Made by a program: the position numbers and the translations under genes. A stretch of DNA of 64,000 nucleotides, taken from contig NZ_KZ626869.1 in NCBI RefSeq assembly GCF_002911015.1, positions 27,131 to 91,130 on the forward strand. Direction: 5' to 3'. This document shows, piece by piece, positions 1 through 9,200 of this stretch. Each line of letters starts with the position of its first letter. The stretch's first letter is position 1. The notes beneath the pieces were generated by a model that did not search any database, had not been told where the DNA came from, and saw only the letters and a program-made list of their open reading frames with translations. This DNA is from Streptomyces populi (GTDB taxonomy: Bacteria > Actinomycetota > Actinomycetes > Streptomycetales > Streptomycetaceae).

Positions 1-367
1 CGCCCAGGCTGTGCCCGAAGAGGGAGAGCGGGAGGTCCGCCAGCGGTTCGAGCACGTCGGCGATGTCGGCGGCGAGCCGGAGGAGATCGTCCGGCGGTTC
101 CTCGTCGAACCGGTCGGCACGCCCCGGGTACTGGACGGCGTGCACCTCGACCTCGGTCAGCGACCGGCCCCAGGAACGGTAGAAGGACGCCGAGGCTCCG
201 GCGTGCCCGAAGCACACCAGACGTCCGAGCGCTTCGGGCCGAGGGGTCTCGCACACGAGCCGGCGCGAGGCTTTCGAGGTCGCCGGGATCCCCGAGTCCT
301 CCGATTTCCCGACGTTCTCCGGGTTCTCCGGGTTCTCCGGGGCACTTGATGCGTCCGCGGCGGTCAC
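1..367 (-). CDS. Type II thioesterase, N-terminal part (cut by window start)
   Basis: An alpha/beta-hydrolase that in NRPS/PKS clusters removes wrong or stalled acyl groups from carrier proteins. The 122 readable residues begin at a GTG that overlaps the TGA of the upstream A-PCP gene (GTGA), so the two are translationally coupled. Visible family features are RLVCFGHAGASASFYRSW near residue 47, the VQYPGR motif, and the nucleophile elbow FGHSLG exactly at the window edge. The remaining ~130 residues, including the catalytic Asp and His, lie outside. The N-terminus has an odd tandem E-N-P repeat encoded by a repeated TCCGGGTTC. A discrete type II enzyme is more likely than a C-terminal TE domain because it starts a separate gene. 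Confidence 0.85.
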   Translation of the reverse strand, partial: MTAADASSAPENPENPENVGKSEDSGIPATSKASRRLVCETPRPEALGRLVCFGHAGASASFYRSWGRSLTEVEVHAVQYPGRADRFDEEPPDDLLRLAADIADVLEPLADLPLSLFGHSLG

Positions 368-2334
368 TGCCGGGCCTCCTTCCGGGCGCGCTGCTGGCGA
401 AGCCTGGCCGTACGGGCCCTGCGGGCGGCGTCGGCGGAGGAGGACGGCGCCGTGTCCTCCCCCTGTTCGCGACTGGTGCGGATGAGCGTGATCTGTGCCG
501 CCACGGTGGTTTCCTGGAACAGGGAGACGATCGACGGCCGCGTCCCGCAGTGCCGCTCCAGGGCGTCCTGGAGCTTGAACATGGCCAGTGAATGGCCGCC
601 GAGATCGAAGAAGTTGACGTCCGGCGGCACCGTGGCCACGCCGAGCACCTCCGACCAGGCGGCGGTCACCCGGTCGGCGAGCGGATCGTCGGTGAGCGGA
701 GCGGCCGCCGGGCGGGCGGCGGCCGGCGGCTCCGCGGCGAGTGTCCGCAGCAGCGCGCGGTCGAGCTTGCCGTTGAGGTTGCGCGGCAGTTCCGGCAGGA
801 CCCGTAACTCGCCGGGCACCATCACGGGGGGCAGCTTCTCGGTGAGGGCGCGGCGCAGTACGACCGGGTCCGCGCCCCGCGGGGACGCGACGAAGCCGAT
901 CAGGCCCGACCGCTGCGCGTCGGGCAGCACGACCGCCTCCCGGACGCCTTCCAGCACGCGCAGTGCCGACTCGACCGCGCCGAGCTCCACCCGGTGGCCG
1001 CGGACCTTGATCTGGTCGTCCCCGCGGCCGACGAAGTCCAGGCCCTGGTCCGCGTTCCGGCGCACGATGTCACCGGTCCGGTACATCCGCGCACCGGGCT
1101 CGGCGGCGAAGGGGTCGTCGAGGAAGACCGCCGCGGTGGCCTCGGGACGGCCGAAGTAGCCCCGTGCCACCCCGGTCCCGCCGATGAACAACTCGCCCTC
1201 CGTGCCCGGTGGTACGGGCTGGAGCCCGCCGTCGAGGACGTAGAGCCGGGCACCGGGGACCGGGCCGCCGATGCTCACCGGTCCGGCACCGGTGAAGCGG
1301 TGGTAGGTGGCCCAGACGGTCGCCTCGGTCGGTCCGTACTCGTTGACCAGTTCCACCGCGGAGGAGTGGACGGCGAAGTGCCGTTCGACCAGTGACGGGG
1401 GCAGTGCCTCGCCCGCCACGATCACCTGCCGCAGACAGGCCAGCGGATCCGTCCCGGCGCGTTCGGCGGCGTCGAGCAGCAGCCCGTACAGCGTGGGCAC
1501 GCACAGGGTGCGGCTCACGTGGTGGCGGCTGACGAGCGAGACCAGCCGGTCGGTGTCGCGCAGTTCGTCCGCGGACGCCACGACCAGGCAGCCTCCCGCC
1601 AGGAGCGTCCCCCATATCCCGGCGACCGACGAGTCGAAGGCCAGCGGGGACACCAGGAGGAAGGTCGCGCTTCCCGGGTAGACCGCGAGGCGGGCCCGGG
1701 TCGAGGCGATGAGGTTGCGGTGCTCGACGACGACGCCCTTGGGCTCCCCCGTGCTGCCCGAGGTGTAGATGAGGTAGGCCGGATCGTCCGGGCCGACCGT
1801 CGTCGCGAAGGAGTCGGGGGCCGCGGTGCCCGGCTCCTCGCCGGGGGCGTCCGGGACCGTGACGACGGGCACCTGGGCACCGCACACCCGGTCCCGGGTG
1901 TGCGCCGTCGTGACGACGGCCTTCACCTGCGCGTCCTGGAGGATCGTGGCGGCCCGGGCGTCCGGCTGGGCCAGGTCGACGGGTACGTAGGCGGCGCCCG
2001 CGCCGAGGACGCCGAGCACGGCGGCGATCGTCGCGGCGGAGGGCTCGGCGAGCAGGGCGACCCGGTCACCGGCGGTCACTCCGGCCGCGGCGAGACGGTG
2101 GGACAGCCGCCGGGACCAGGAGATCAGCTCGCCGTAGGTGACGGTGGTGTCCCCGCAGCGCACGGCGACCGCCGCGGGACGGTCGGCGGCCAGGAGGGCC
2201 ACCATTTCGTGTGCGGGGACGAACGCGTTTCGGGGCAGGGATCCGCCGGGTTCCCGGACCGCCCACTCCTGTGTCGTTTCGTCGCTGTCCTTCGGTCCGG
2301 ACGGAGAGGATTTCACGGGCGGTAAGTCCGACAT
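364..2334 (-). CDS. NRPS adenylation-carrier protein (A-PCP)
   Basis: A two-domain NRPS protein of 656 residues that activates an amino or aryl acid as adenylate and loads it on its own carrier domain. The adenylation domain (about residues 30-500) shows the core motifs YTSGSTGEPKG, EYGPTEA, YRTGD, the DDQIKVRGHRVE signature and the catalytic Lys in NLNGKLDR. The carrier domain follows with FFDLGGHSLAM (Ser near residue 581). There is no condensation domain, so it acts as a free loading or stand-alone module feeding other proteins. My by-eye specificity code is D-S-A-L-I-A-E-V-W-K, which I cannot assign. The ATG at 2334 is chosen over a TTG 15 bases upstream; GGGGAA precedes it. Codons 4 and 510 are TTA, suggesting bldA control. 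The thioesterase overlaps its stop. Confidence 0.9.
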   Translation of the reverse strand: MSDLPPVKSSPSGPKDSDETTQEWAVREPGGSLPRNAFVPAHEMVALLAADRPAAVAVRCGDTTVTYGELISWSRRLSHRLAAAGVTAGDRVALLAEPSAATIAAVLGVLGAGAAYVPVDLAQPDARAATILQDAQVKAVVTTAHTRDRVCGAQVPVVTVPDAPGEEPGTAAPDSFATTVGPDDPAYLIYTSGSTGEPKGVVVEHRNLIASTRARLAVYPGSATFLLVSPLAFDSSVAGIWGTLLAGGCLVVASADELRDTDRLVSLVSRHHVSRTLCVPTLYGLLLDAAERAGTDPLACLRQVIVAGEALPPSLVERHFAVHSSAVELVNEYGPTEATVWATYHRFTGAGPVSIGGPVPGARLYVLDGGLQPVPPGTEGELFIGGTGVARGYFGRPEATAAVFLDDPFAAEPGARMYRTGDIVRRNADQGLDFVGRGDDQIKVRGHRVELGAVESALRVLEGVREAVVLPDAQRSGLIGFVASPRGADPVVLRRALTEKLPPVMVPGELRVLPELPRNLNGKLDRALLRTLAAEPPAAARPAAAPLTDDPLADRVTAAWSEVLGVATVPPDVNFFDLGGHSLAMFKLQDALERHCGTRPSIVSLFQETTVAAQITLIRTSREQGEDTAPSSSADAARRARTARLRQQRARKEARQ

Positions 2335-2914
2335 GAGAAAATTCCCCAAAACTATTCAGCGGGATTACCGGGGGCTTGCGCGCGATGCGTGCGCTCCAAC
2401 CGGCCTCACCAGCACTTTGCCGACGAACTCGATGACGGTCGACGGCGTGAGTTCGCTTATTGCTCGGTCCGGATTCGAGAGGAGAAGCGCGAGCGCAGTC
2501 TTTTCCGTCACGGATGGCCGCGACGTCGTGATGCGATCATAGGAGGGCGGCTTGATCTGTGCAATGGACCGGTGCGGGAGGGGTATTGGTTGTCCCGGTT
2601 GGAATCGGGTTGTGCGGTTCGTCGCATGCGGACCGACCGAAAGCGGAATTATGCGATCCGTGTCGCGCAGGTGATTCATGCACGCGGATGCATAAATCGA
2701 CTCGTGTTCGACGACCGGAGAGTGCGGGCGTTTCGACTCCTTCGAAGTCGTGAGTCGTCGGTGCGTGAAATGGGCCGACCGTCGAAGTGCGGCGACGTCG
2801 CCCGTCGCCCCGGCGCGGAAGCCGAGGGGCCCGTCGAACGGGGCGCACCGGGGCGGCCGGCGGCCGGCGTCCTTCCGGCCCCTCTCCGCACCCGCCCGGG
2901 GCGCCCCGCCCGCT
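2335..2914. other. 580-bp low-GC intergenic region in the NRPS/PKS cluster
   Basis: No supported gene. The middle (about 2430-2720) is clearly AT-richer than its surroundings, as in a Streptomyces regulatory region, and contains the inverted repeat annotated at 2673-2698. It lies after the PKS stop and before the A-PCP start, both on the minus strand, so it probably holds the promoter of the A-PCP/thioesterase operon. Open frames crossing it show no family resemblance. Confidence 0.6.
2673..2698. promoter_or_regulatory. 10-bp inverted repeat, candidate operator
   Basis: Left arm GATTCATGCA and right arm TGCATAAATC are complementary at 9 of 10 positions with a 6-base spacer. It sits in AT-rich DNA 340 bases upstream of the A-PCP start. 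Size and symmetry fit a dimeric regulator; no matching copy was seen in the divergent PKS/NRPS promoter region. Confidence 0.4.
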
Positions 2915-5900
2915 CTACGCGCCCTGTCCGTCCGCCTCCTCCAGGACCCGGCGGGCCAGCGCGACATGACCGTTCAGCGTCCGCCGGGCCAGCATCTCGC
3001 GCACGGGGACACGGATGCCGAACTCGTCGTTCACCCTGCGGATGAGCCGGATGATCAGCAGGGAGTCGCCGCCCTGCTCGAAGAAGTCTGCGTCCGCCGG
3101 GACTTCGTCACGGCCGAGCAGTTCCGCCCAGATCCGTGCCACTCCCTCCGCGGGGTCGGCCGGGGCCGCCGGGCTCTCGGGTTCCGGCTGCTCACCGGGC
3201 TGCTCCGGCAGCGGTGCGGGGACCGGGGCGCGGCTCGGCTCCGGTTCGGGCGGGGCGAGCGCTTCCGGGGCCACCGAGCGCGGTCCCGCGAAGGGGTAGC
3301 CGGGCAGCCTGGTCCGGCGGCCGACGCCGGCAGGTCCGACCGGCGCGACCGGCTGCCCCCTGGTCCACAGGGCGCCGACGCCGGCGAGCACGGGCGACCC
3401 CGGCATGTCCCTGGCCTGGTCCAGGGCGACCGCGGGGAGGCCGGCCGCCTCCGCCATCGGGGAGAGGGGCCGCCCCGGACCGATCTCCACGGCCAGGGCA
3501 CCCGGAAGGTGCGTGGCCAGTGAGTCGAGGGCGGTGCCGAACAGCACGGACTGCCGGACCTGGGTGACGAACATGTCGCGCGGGAGGACGGTGCCGGCCG
3601 CGGCGACCTGGCCGGACACGTTGAGCGCGATCGGGAGGGTGGACGGACGGAGCTCGATCCCCGCCATCATCCGGGTGAGCGTGGGCAGTGCGGGCTCGAT
3701 CAGACGGGAGTGGCCCGCATGGGTGTAGCGCAGGCGCCGTACGAAGAAGGTGTCGCCGATGCGCCGGAGGTATGCGTCCACCTCCTCGACCGGCCCGCCC
3801 AGCACACAGGAGTCGGGGCCGTTGACCGCGGCCACGTCGAGGGCGAGACCCCACTCCTCGGCGAGTGCGAGGGCCCGCTCCACATCCGCCCCGATGGCCA
3901 GCATCGCGCCCTCCGGGCAGTCCTGCATGGCCTGGCCGCGCGCGGTGATGAACGCGGCCGCGTCCTCCAGGCCGAAGACCCCGGCGACGGCGGCCGCGGC
4001 GATCTCGCCGGAACTGTGTCCGCACACCGCGGCCGGCCGGACCCCCAGTTCCAGGAGCGCGGTCGCCGCCGCGTGGCCGACGGCGAAGAGGGCAGGCTGT
4101 GCCAGTCCGGGCCGGTTCAGCTCGTCGACGGGGAAGCCGGGGTCGAACAGCGCCTGCCGGATCCGCTCCGCCAGCGGGGGGACGAAGGCCGCCAGGCACC
4201 GGTCGAGCGCCCGGCCGAAGGCGGGAAGAGCGGTGAAGGGCTCGGCCATGGCCGGGCGTTGGGTGCCCCCGCCGGGGAAGAGGAAGACCACCGGGGCGGG
4301 ACCCGTCACCGGCGCGGTGCCCCGGGACACCCCGGACCGGCCGGCCAGGCGCTCGGCGACCTCGGCACTCGTACGGCCCGTGACCGCGAGGCGCTCACCC
4401 AGGGCCCGCCGGCCGTCGGCCAGGGTGTTGCAGACCTCGCCGAGATCCGGGTCGTGGGCTTTCAGGTGGGCGGCCAGGTCGTCGGCCACCCGGTCGAGTG
4501 CCTCGGGATCCGCCGCCGAGAGCAGCACCAGACGCTCACGCGGCACCGGCACCTCGACGGACGCGGAGGCGGAGGCGAAGGCGGGTGCGAGGACCGCGGG
4601 GGAGGCGGCAGGCTCGCGCGGCGGTGCCTGCTCGATCACCACATGTGCGTTGGTCCCGCCGATCCCGAACGCGCTCACCCCGGCGCGCCGCGGACGGTTC
4701 CCGGGCCAGGGGACGGCCTCGGTGGGTATGTAGAGGGGGCAGTCCTCGCTCTCCTCCAGCAGGGGATTGCGCTCGGTGAACCCCGCGACGGGCGGGATCA
4801 CACCGCTGCGCACCACGAGCAGGGCTCTGATCAGCGCGGCGACTCCCGCGGCGGCGTCCAGATGGCCGACGCCGGCCTTCAGCGCGCCCACCGCCACACT
4901 GCCCGGCCGTGCTCCCGCCCTGCGCAGCGCGGCGTCGGCCGCCGCCCACTCGATCGGGTCGCCGATCCGGGTGCCGGTGCCGTGGGCCTCCAGATAGCCG
5001 ATGGACCCGCCGTCGACCTCGGCCGCGCCGAGCGCCGCGTCGATGACCCGCTCCTGCCCCGCGGAGGACGGCGCGTAGTAACCGGCCTTGGCGTTCCCGT
5101 CGTTGTTGATCGCGGTGCCCAGGATGACGCCGTACGGAACGGGGTCGTCCTCGGTGACGTCCGCCAGGCGGCGCAGCACCACGGCGCCCGCGCCGGACCC
5201 GGCGATCACCCCGTCCGCGTGCCGGTCGAACGGCCTGCACGCACCCGTGGCGGACAGCACACCGCCCGGCTGGTGCAGATGTCCCGCCTGGGGATAACCG
5301 AACCCGGCCCCCACCACGAGGGCCTGGTCGCAGTCGCCGCCCAGCAGCGCCTGCACCGCCAGGTGCACGGCGACCAGTGAGGAGGAACAGGCCGTCTGCA
5401 CGGCGAAGGCCGGTCCGGTCAGGCCGAGTTTGTAGGCCACGCGGCTCGCCATGAAGTCCGGCTCGGTGCCGTGGACCATGTCGTCCAGCAGGCCCGGATC
5501 GACGTTCCCGCCGCGGATCATCGCGCGCAGATAACCACTGCCCGTCATGGACGCGTAGACGCTGGTCACCGGCGTGCCCTCGCGGGGCAGGGACCCCGCG
5601 TCCTCGAGGGCGTTCCAGGCCACCTCCAGCATCCAGCGGTGCTGGGGGTCCATCAGTTCCGCCTCGCGCCTGCGGATCTGGAAGAACTCGTGGTCGAAGC
5701 GGTCCCAGTCGTCGAGATGGCCGCGCACGGGCACGTAGTCCGGGTCGTCGGCCAGTGCGGCGGGCACTCCGGCCGCGACCGACTCCTCCCGGGTGTATCT
5801 CCTGCTGTGCACGCTCCCGCGGAGCTGGGAATCCCACCAGTCGTCGATTCCACGAGGGCCCGGTAACCGCGCCGCCATGCCAGTGACCGCGATGTCCAAG

Positions 5901-5920
5901 GAGCGATCCCGACTCGTCAC
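2915..5920 (-). CDS. Type I polyketide synthase module (KS-AT-ACP)
   Basis: A single-module polyketide synthase of about 1001 residues that would extend a carrier-bound acyl or aminoacyl group by one unit without reducing the keto group. The ketosynthase carries the active-site Cys in TACSSSL (near 177) and the two His in EAHGTGTRIGDP and KAGVGHLDAAAG. The acyltransferase has the GHSSGE elbow (near 636) and HAGH at the substrate motif, closer to the malonyl HAFH than to the methylmalonyl YASH type. The carrier domain has GGDSLL (Ser near 950). No KR, DH, ER or TE is seen. The GTG at 5920 has GGGGGAC at a good distance; ATG codons at 5935 and 5932 are alternatives without an obvious ribosome site. 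It is divergent from the NRPS at 6230. Confidence 0.92.
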   Translation of the reverse strand: MTSRDRSLDIAVTGMAARLPGPRGIDDWWDSQLRGSVHSRRYTREESVAAGVPAALADDPDYVPVRGHLDDWDRFDHEFFQIRRREAELMDPQHRWMLEVAWNALEDAGSLPREGTPVTSVYASMTGSGYLRAMIRGGNVDPGLLDDMVHGTEPDFMASRVAYKLGLTGPAFAVQTACSSSLVAVHLAVQALLGGDCDQALVVGAGFGYPQAGHLHQPGGVLSATGACRPFDRHADGVIAGSGAGAVVLRRLADVTEDDPVPYGVILGTAINNDGNAKAGYYAPSSAGQERVIDAALGAAEVDGGSIGYLEAHGTGTRIGDPIEWAAADAALRRAGARPGSVAVGALKAGVGHLDAAAGVAALIRALLVVRSGVIPPVAGFTERNPLLEESEDCPLYIPTEAVPWPGNRPRRAGVSAFGIGGTNAHVVIEQAPPREPAASPAVLAPAFASASASVEVPVPRERLVLLSAADPEALDRVADDLAAHLKAHDPDLGEVCNTLADGRRALGERLAVTGRTSAEVAERLAGRSGVSRGTAPVTGPAPVVFLFPGGGTQRPAMAEPFTALPAFGRALDRCLAAFVPPLAERIRQALFDPGFPVDELNRPGLAQPALFAVGHAAATALLELGVRPAAVCGHSSGEIAAAAVAGVFGLEDAAAFITARGQAMQDCPEGAMLAIGADVERALALAEEWGLALDVAAVNGPDSCVLGGPVEEVDAYLRRIGDTFFVRRLRYTHAGHSRLIEPALPTLTRMMAGIELRPSTLPIALNVSGQVAAAGTVLPRDMFVTQVRQSVLFGTALDSLATHLPGALAVEIGPGRPLSPMAEAAGLPAVALDQARDMPGSPVLAGVGALWTRGQPVAPVGPAGVGRRTRLPGYPFAGPRSVAPEALAPPEPEPSRAPVPAPLPEQPGEQPEPESPAAPADPAEGVARIWAELLGRDEVPADADFFEQGGDSLLIIRLIRRVNDEFGIRVPVREMLARRTLNGHVALARRVLEEADGQGA

Positions 5921-6229
5921 AACGTCCCCCATCATGCCGCAAGAAATCGGATATTCGGTCTGATGTTGTGCTGCTGTCGCGTTGTTCTCGCGTGAAATGG
6001 GCGGCCTTCGGCGGTGGACGGGACCGGTTTCCTCGGACCGCGCTGCGATCATGGCACAGTTCACCGCCGGCGAACGAGGGATCGACCCGGCCGTATTCGC
6101 GTGATGCTTGTTTCAACCATGTTCTGCGAAAGGGGGGTTGGCAGGAAATGAGCGGACGTGACAACGTCGTACGGTCCTGATGATGCGCTCTCAAACCCCT
6201 CATTGCGCGGGGTTACGAAGGGAGTTGAC
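5921..6229. promoter_or_regulatory. Divergent PKS/NRPS promoter region
   Basis: About 310 bases between the divergent starts. It must contain promoters for both biosynthetic transcripts, but I cannot point to convincing -35/-10 pairs. A 10-codon frame, ATG at 6148 to TGA at 6180, lies 50 bases before the NRPS start and could be a leader peptide; AGGAA is close upstream. Confidence 0.5.
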
Positions 6230-9200
6230 GTGTTGCAGTCGAATGCCGTGCGGACTGAGGGAGTTGTCGGGGAATCACCGGGGGAAGGACTGCATGACGT
6301 CTTCGCCGCACAGGCACGCGCTCGGCCACGGCGCACAGCCCTCATCACCCGGAACACCCGGGTTTCGTACGGGGAATTAGACGCCCGCGCCGAGGAATTG
6401 GCCGACGGGCTCGCCGCCGCCGGTGTCGGACGGGGGCATGTCGTGCCGATCCTGTTGTCCCGGTCCGTCGATCTGGTGGCCACCCTGCTGGCCGTACTCA
6501 AACTCGGCGCCGCGTACGCGCTGCTCGATCCGGACTGGCCGCCCACCCGTCTCGACGCGGTGGTGGAACAGCTCCGGCCCCCTCTCGTCGTCGGCGGTCC
6601 CGGCGCGGCGGAGGGACTGTCCGCACCCCTGTGGACACCGGCCGTCGGCGGTACGGGGGGTCGTACCACCGACGGCGGTACGGACGGCGACGGTGAGGAA
6701 CGCCCCGCCCGCCGCCCCGTGGTGGCCGTACGGGGCCGGGACGCGTGCTGTGTGTTCTTCACCTCGGGCACCACGGGACGGCCCAAAGGAGTGATCACCC
6801 CGCACCGGGCGACGGCGCGGCTCTTCGGGCCGGACACCTTCGCGCGTTTCGACCGGGACACGGTCGTCCCCCTCGCGGCGGCACTGCCGTGGGACGCCTT
6901 CTCCCTCGAACTGTGGGCCGCGCTGTACAACGGCGGTACCGGCGTCCTGATCGACGAGCCGTTCCTGACGGCCGAGGCCCTGCGCACGATGGTCACCGAC
7001 CACGGTGTGAACACGGTGTGGCTGACCAGCAGCCTGTTCAACCTGATGGTCGACGAGGACCTGACCGCGCTGAGCGGCCTGTCCCAGGTGATCATCGGCG
7101 GTGAGCGTCTGTCCGTGCGGCACGTCGGCCGCTTCCTGGACCGGTTCCCCGACACGGCCCTCATCAACGGCTACGGCCCGGTCGAGAGCACCGTGTTCAC
7201 CACCACGCACCGGATCACCGCCGCGGACTGCGCCCGCCCCGACGGCATCCCGCTGGGGCGTCCGGTGCCCGGCACCTCCGTCCTCATCCTCCGGGACGGC
7301 AGCCCCCGCGCGGCCGGGGAGCCGGGGGAGATCTGTGTCGCGGGCGACGGACTGGCCCTCGGCTACCTCGGCGAACCCGCCCTCACCGCCGAGAAGTTCA
7401 TCAGCGTCGACATCGGCGGCGAGCGGGTCCGGCTGTACCGCACCGGGGACCTGGGCACCCGGGACGAGAACGGGACCGTGGAGTTCCGCGGGCGGATCGA
7501 CCGCCAGGTGAAGATCCGCGGCAACCGGGTCGAACCGGCCGAGGTGGAGCGGCAGATCGAGCACCTGGTCCCGTACGTCGCCGACTGCCGGGTGGTCCCC
7601 CGCTGGAACGAACCCGCGGGCGCCTTCGAACTGGTGGCCTTCTGCGTACCGGGCACGGCCGGGAACGGGCCGCCGGACGTACCGGCGGTCCTCGCCCTCC
7701 ATCTGCCCGCCTACCAGCGCCCCGCCCACATCGCCTTCGTGGACTCGTTCCCGCTGACCGACAGGGGCAAGCTGGACGACCGGGCCCTGCTGGCGAGCGT
7801 GCCCGGCCCACGGGCCGAGGACCACCACGTCCCGGCCGGGGGTCACCAGGGGCCGGCCGAGGACCGCCGCGGTCCGGTCGGCGACCCGCTGGTCCGCCTG
7901 GTGGCGGAGGCGTTCGCCGAGGTGCTGGGCAGAGCGGCCGTGCCGGCCCACACCTCCTTCTTCGACCTGGGCGGTTCCTCGCTCCAGGCCGCCCGCGTCT
8001 GCACCCGTGTCCGCGGGCGGACGGGGCGGCCCGTACCACTGTCGAGCCTCTACGAGCACGCGTCGGCTGAACGCCTCGGATCCTGGCTCCGCTCGGCGCG
8101 GGGCACGGACGGCACGGACGGCACGGACGGCACTGCGCGGGGCACGGACGGCACTGCGCGAGGCGCGGACGTCGTACCGCAGCCCTCCGACGGCATCCCG
8201 CTGACCGCCATGGAGCTGGTCTTCCTGACCCGGCACCTGACGGCGCCCCAGGACCGTTCCGGATACTGCCTGATGGTCTGGCACCTGGACGGCCCGCTCG
8301 ACCAGGACCGGCTGGAAGGCGCCGTCGCCGCCGTCCACGAACGGCACCAGGTCCTGCGCACCGCCTTCCGGGCCGATCCCCGCCCCCACGCCGAGGTCAC
8401 CGACATCTGTGCCCCGCCCCTGGAACTCCTGGACGCCCGGCCGACCACCGACGAGGCGGTCGCCGCGCTGCGGCAGCTCTTCGACGAGCCCCTCGAACCC
8501 CAGGACGCCGACCTGTGGCGCGCCGCGCTGGTGCCGGTGACCGAGACCCGGGGCCGGCTGTTCGGGCTGCTTGTCCACCACATCGCCTTCGACGGCCGGT
8601 CGGAGTCCGTCCTGGCGCGCGACCTGTCCGACGCCTACGCCGGACGTGAGCCCCGGCCCGCCCCGCCCACCCTGGCCGAGCGGGCCCGGCTGACCACGGC
8701 GGCCACGGCCCTCACGGACCGGGCGGGGCGCGCCGAACGGGCCCGGGAGGAGCTCCTGGACGTGCCCCCGATCCGCTGGCCCGAACGGCCCGGCCCCGGG
8801 GAGACCGGGGTGGGGCACCTCGACGTGTCCGTACCCGCGGACCTCACGGCGGGCCTCGACACGACGGGCACGGCACTCGGCGCGAGCAGGTTCGTGGTAC
8901 TCCTGTCGGCCTGGGCGGACATCCTGGCCGAGGTCTGTGGCCAACGGGACTTCGCCGTGGGCGTGCCCGTCGCCGAACGCACCGTCCCGGAGCTGGAGGA
9001 GACCGTCGGCTGTCTGATCGGCATGATGCCGGTGCGGCTGCGCGGCGACGCGGTGGACGGCGGCGAGAGCGGTGTCCGGGAGACCGGTGCGGTGGTCCAC
9101 CGCGCCTTCACCCGCAGCGACGTCCCCTTCACGGACCTCACGCAGAGCGCCGGGACGGCGTCCGGGAGGCCGCCCGTGTTCCAGTGCCTCTTCGCCCTCC

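Noticed and set aside
2365..2967. Small gene in the gap between the PKS and A-PCP genes
   Set aside because: The frame overlaps the PKS end, has no ribosome site and no recognisable sequence; the region looks regulatory.
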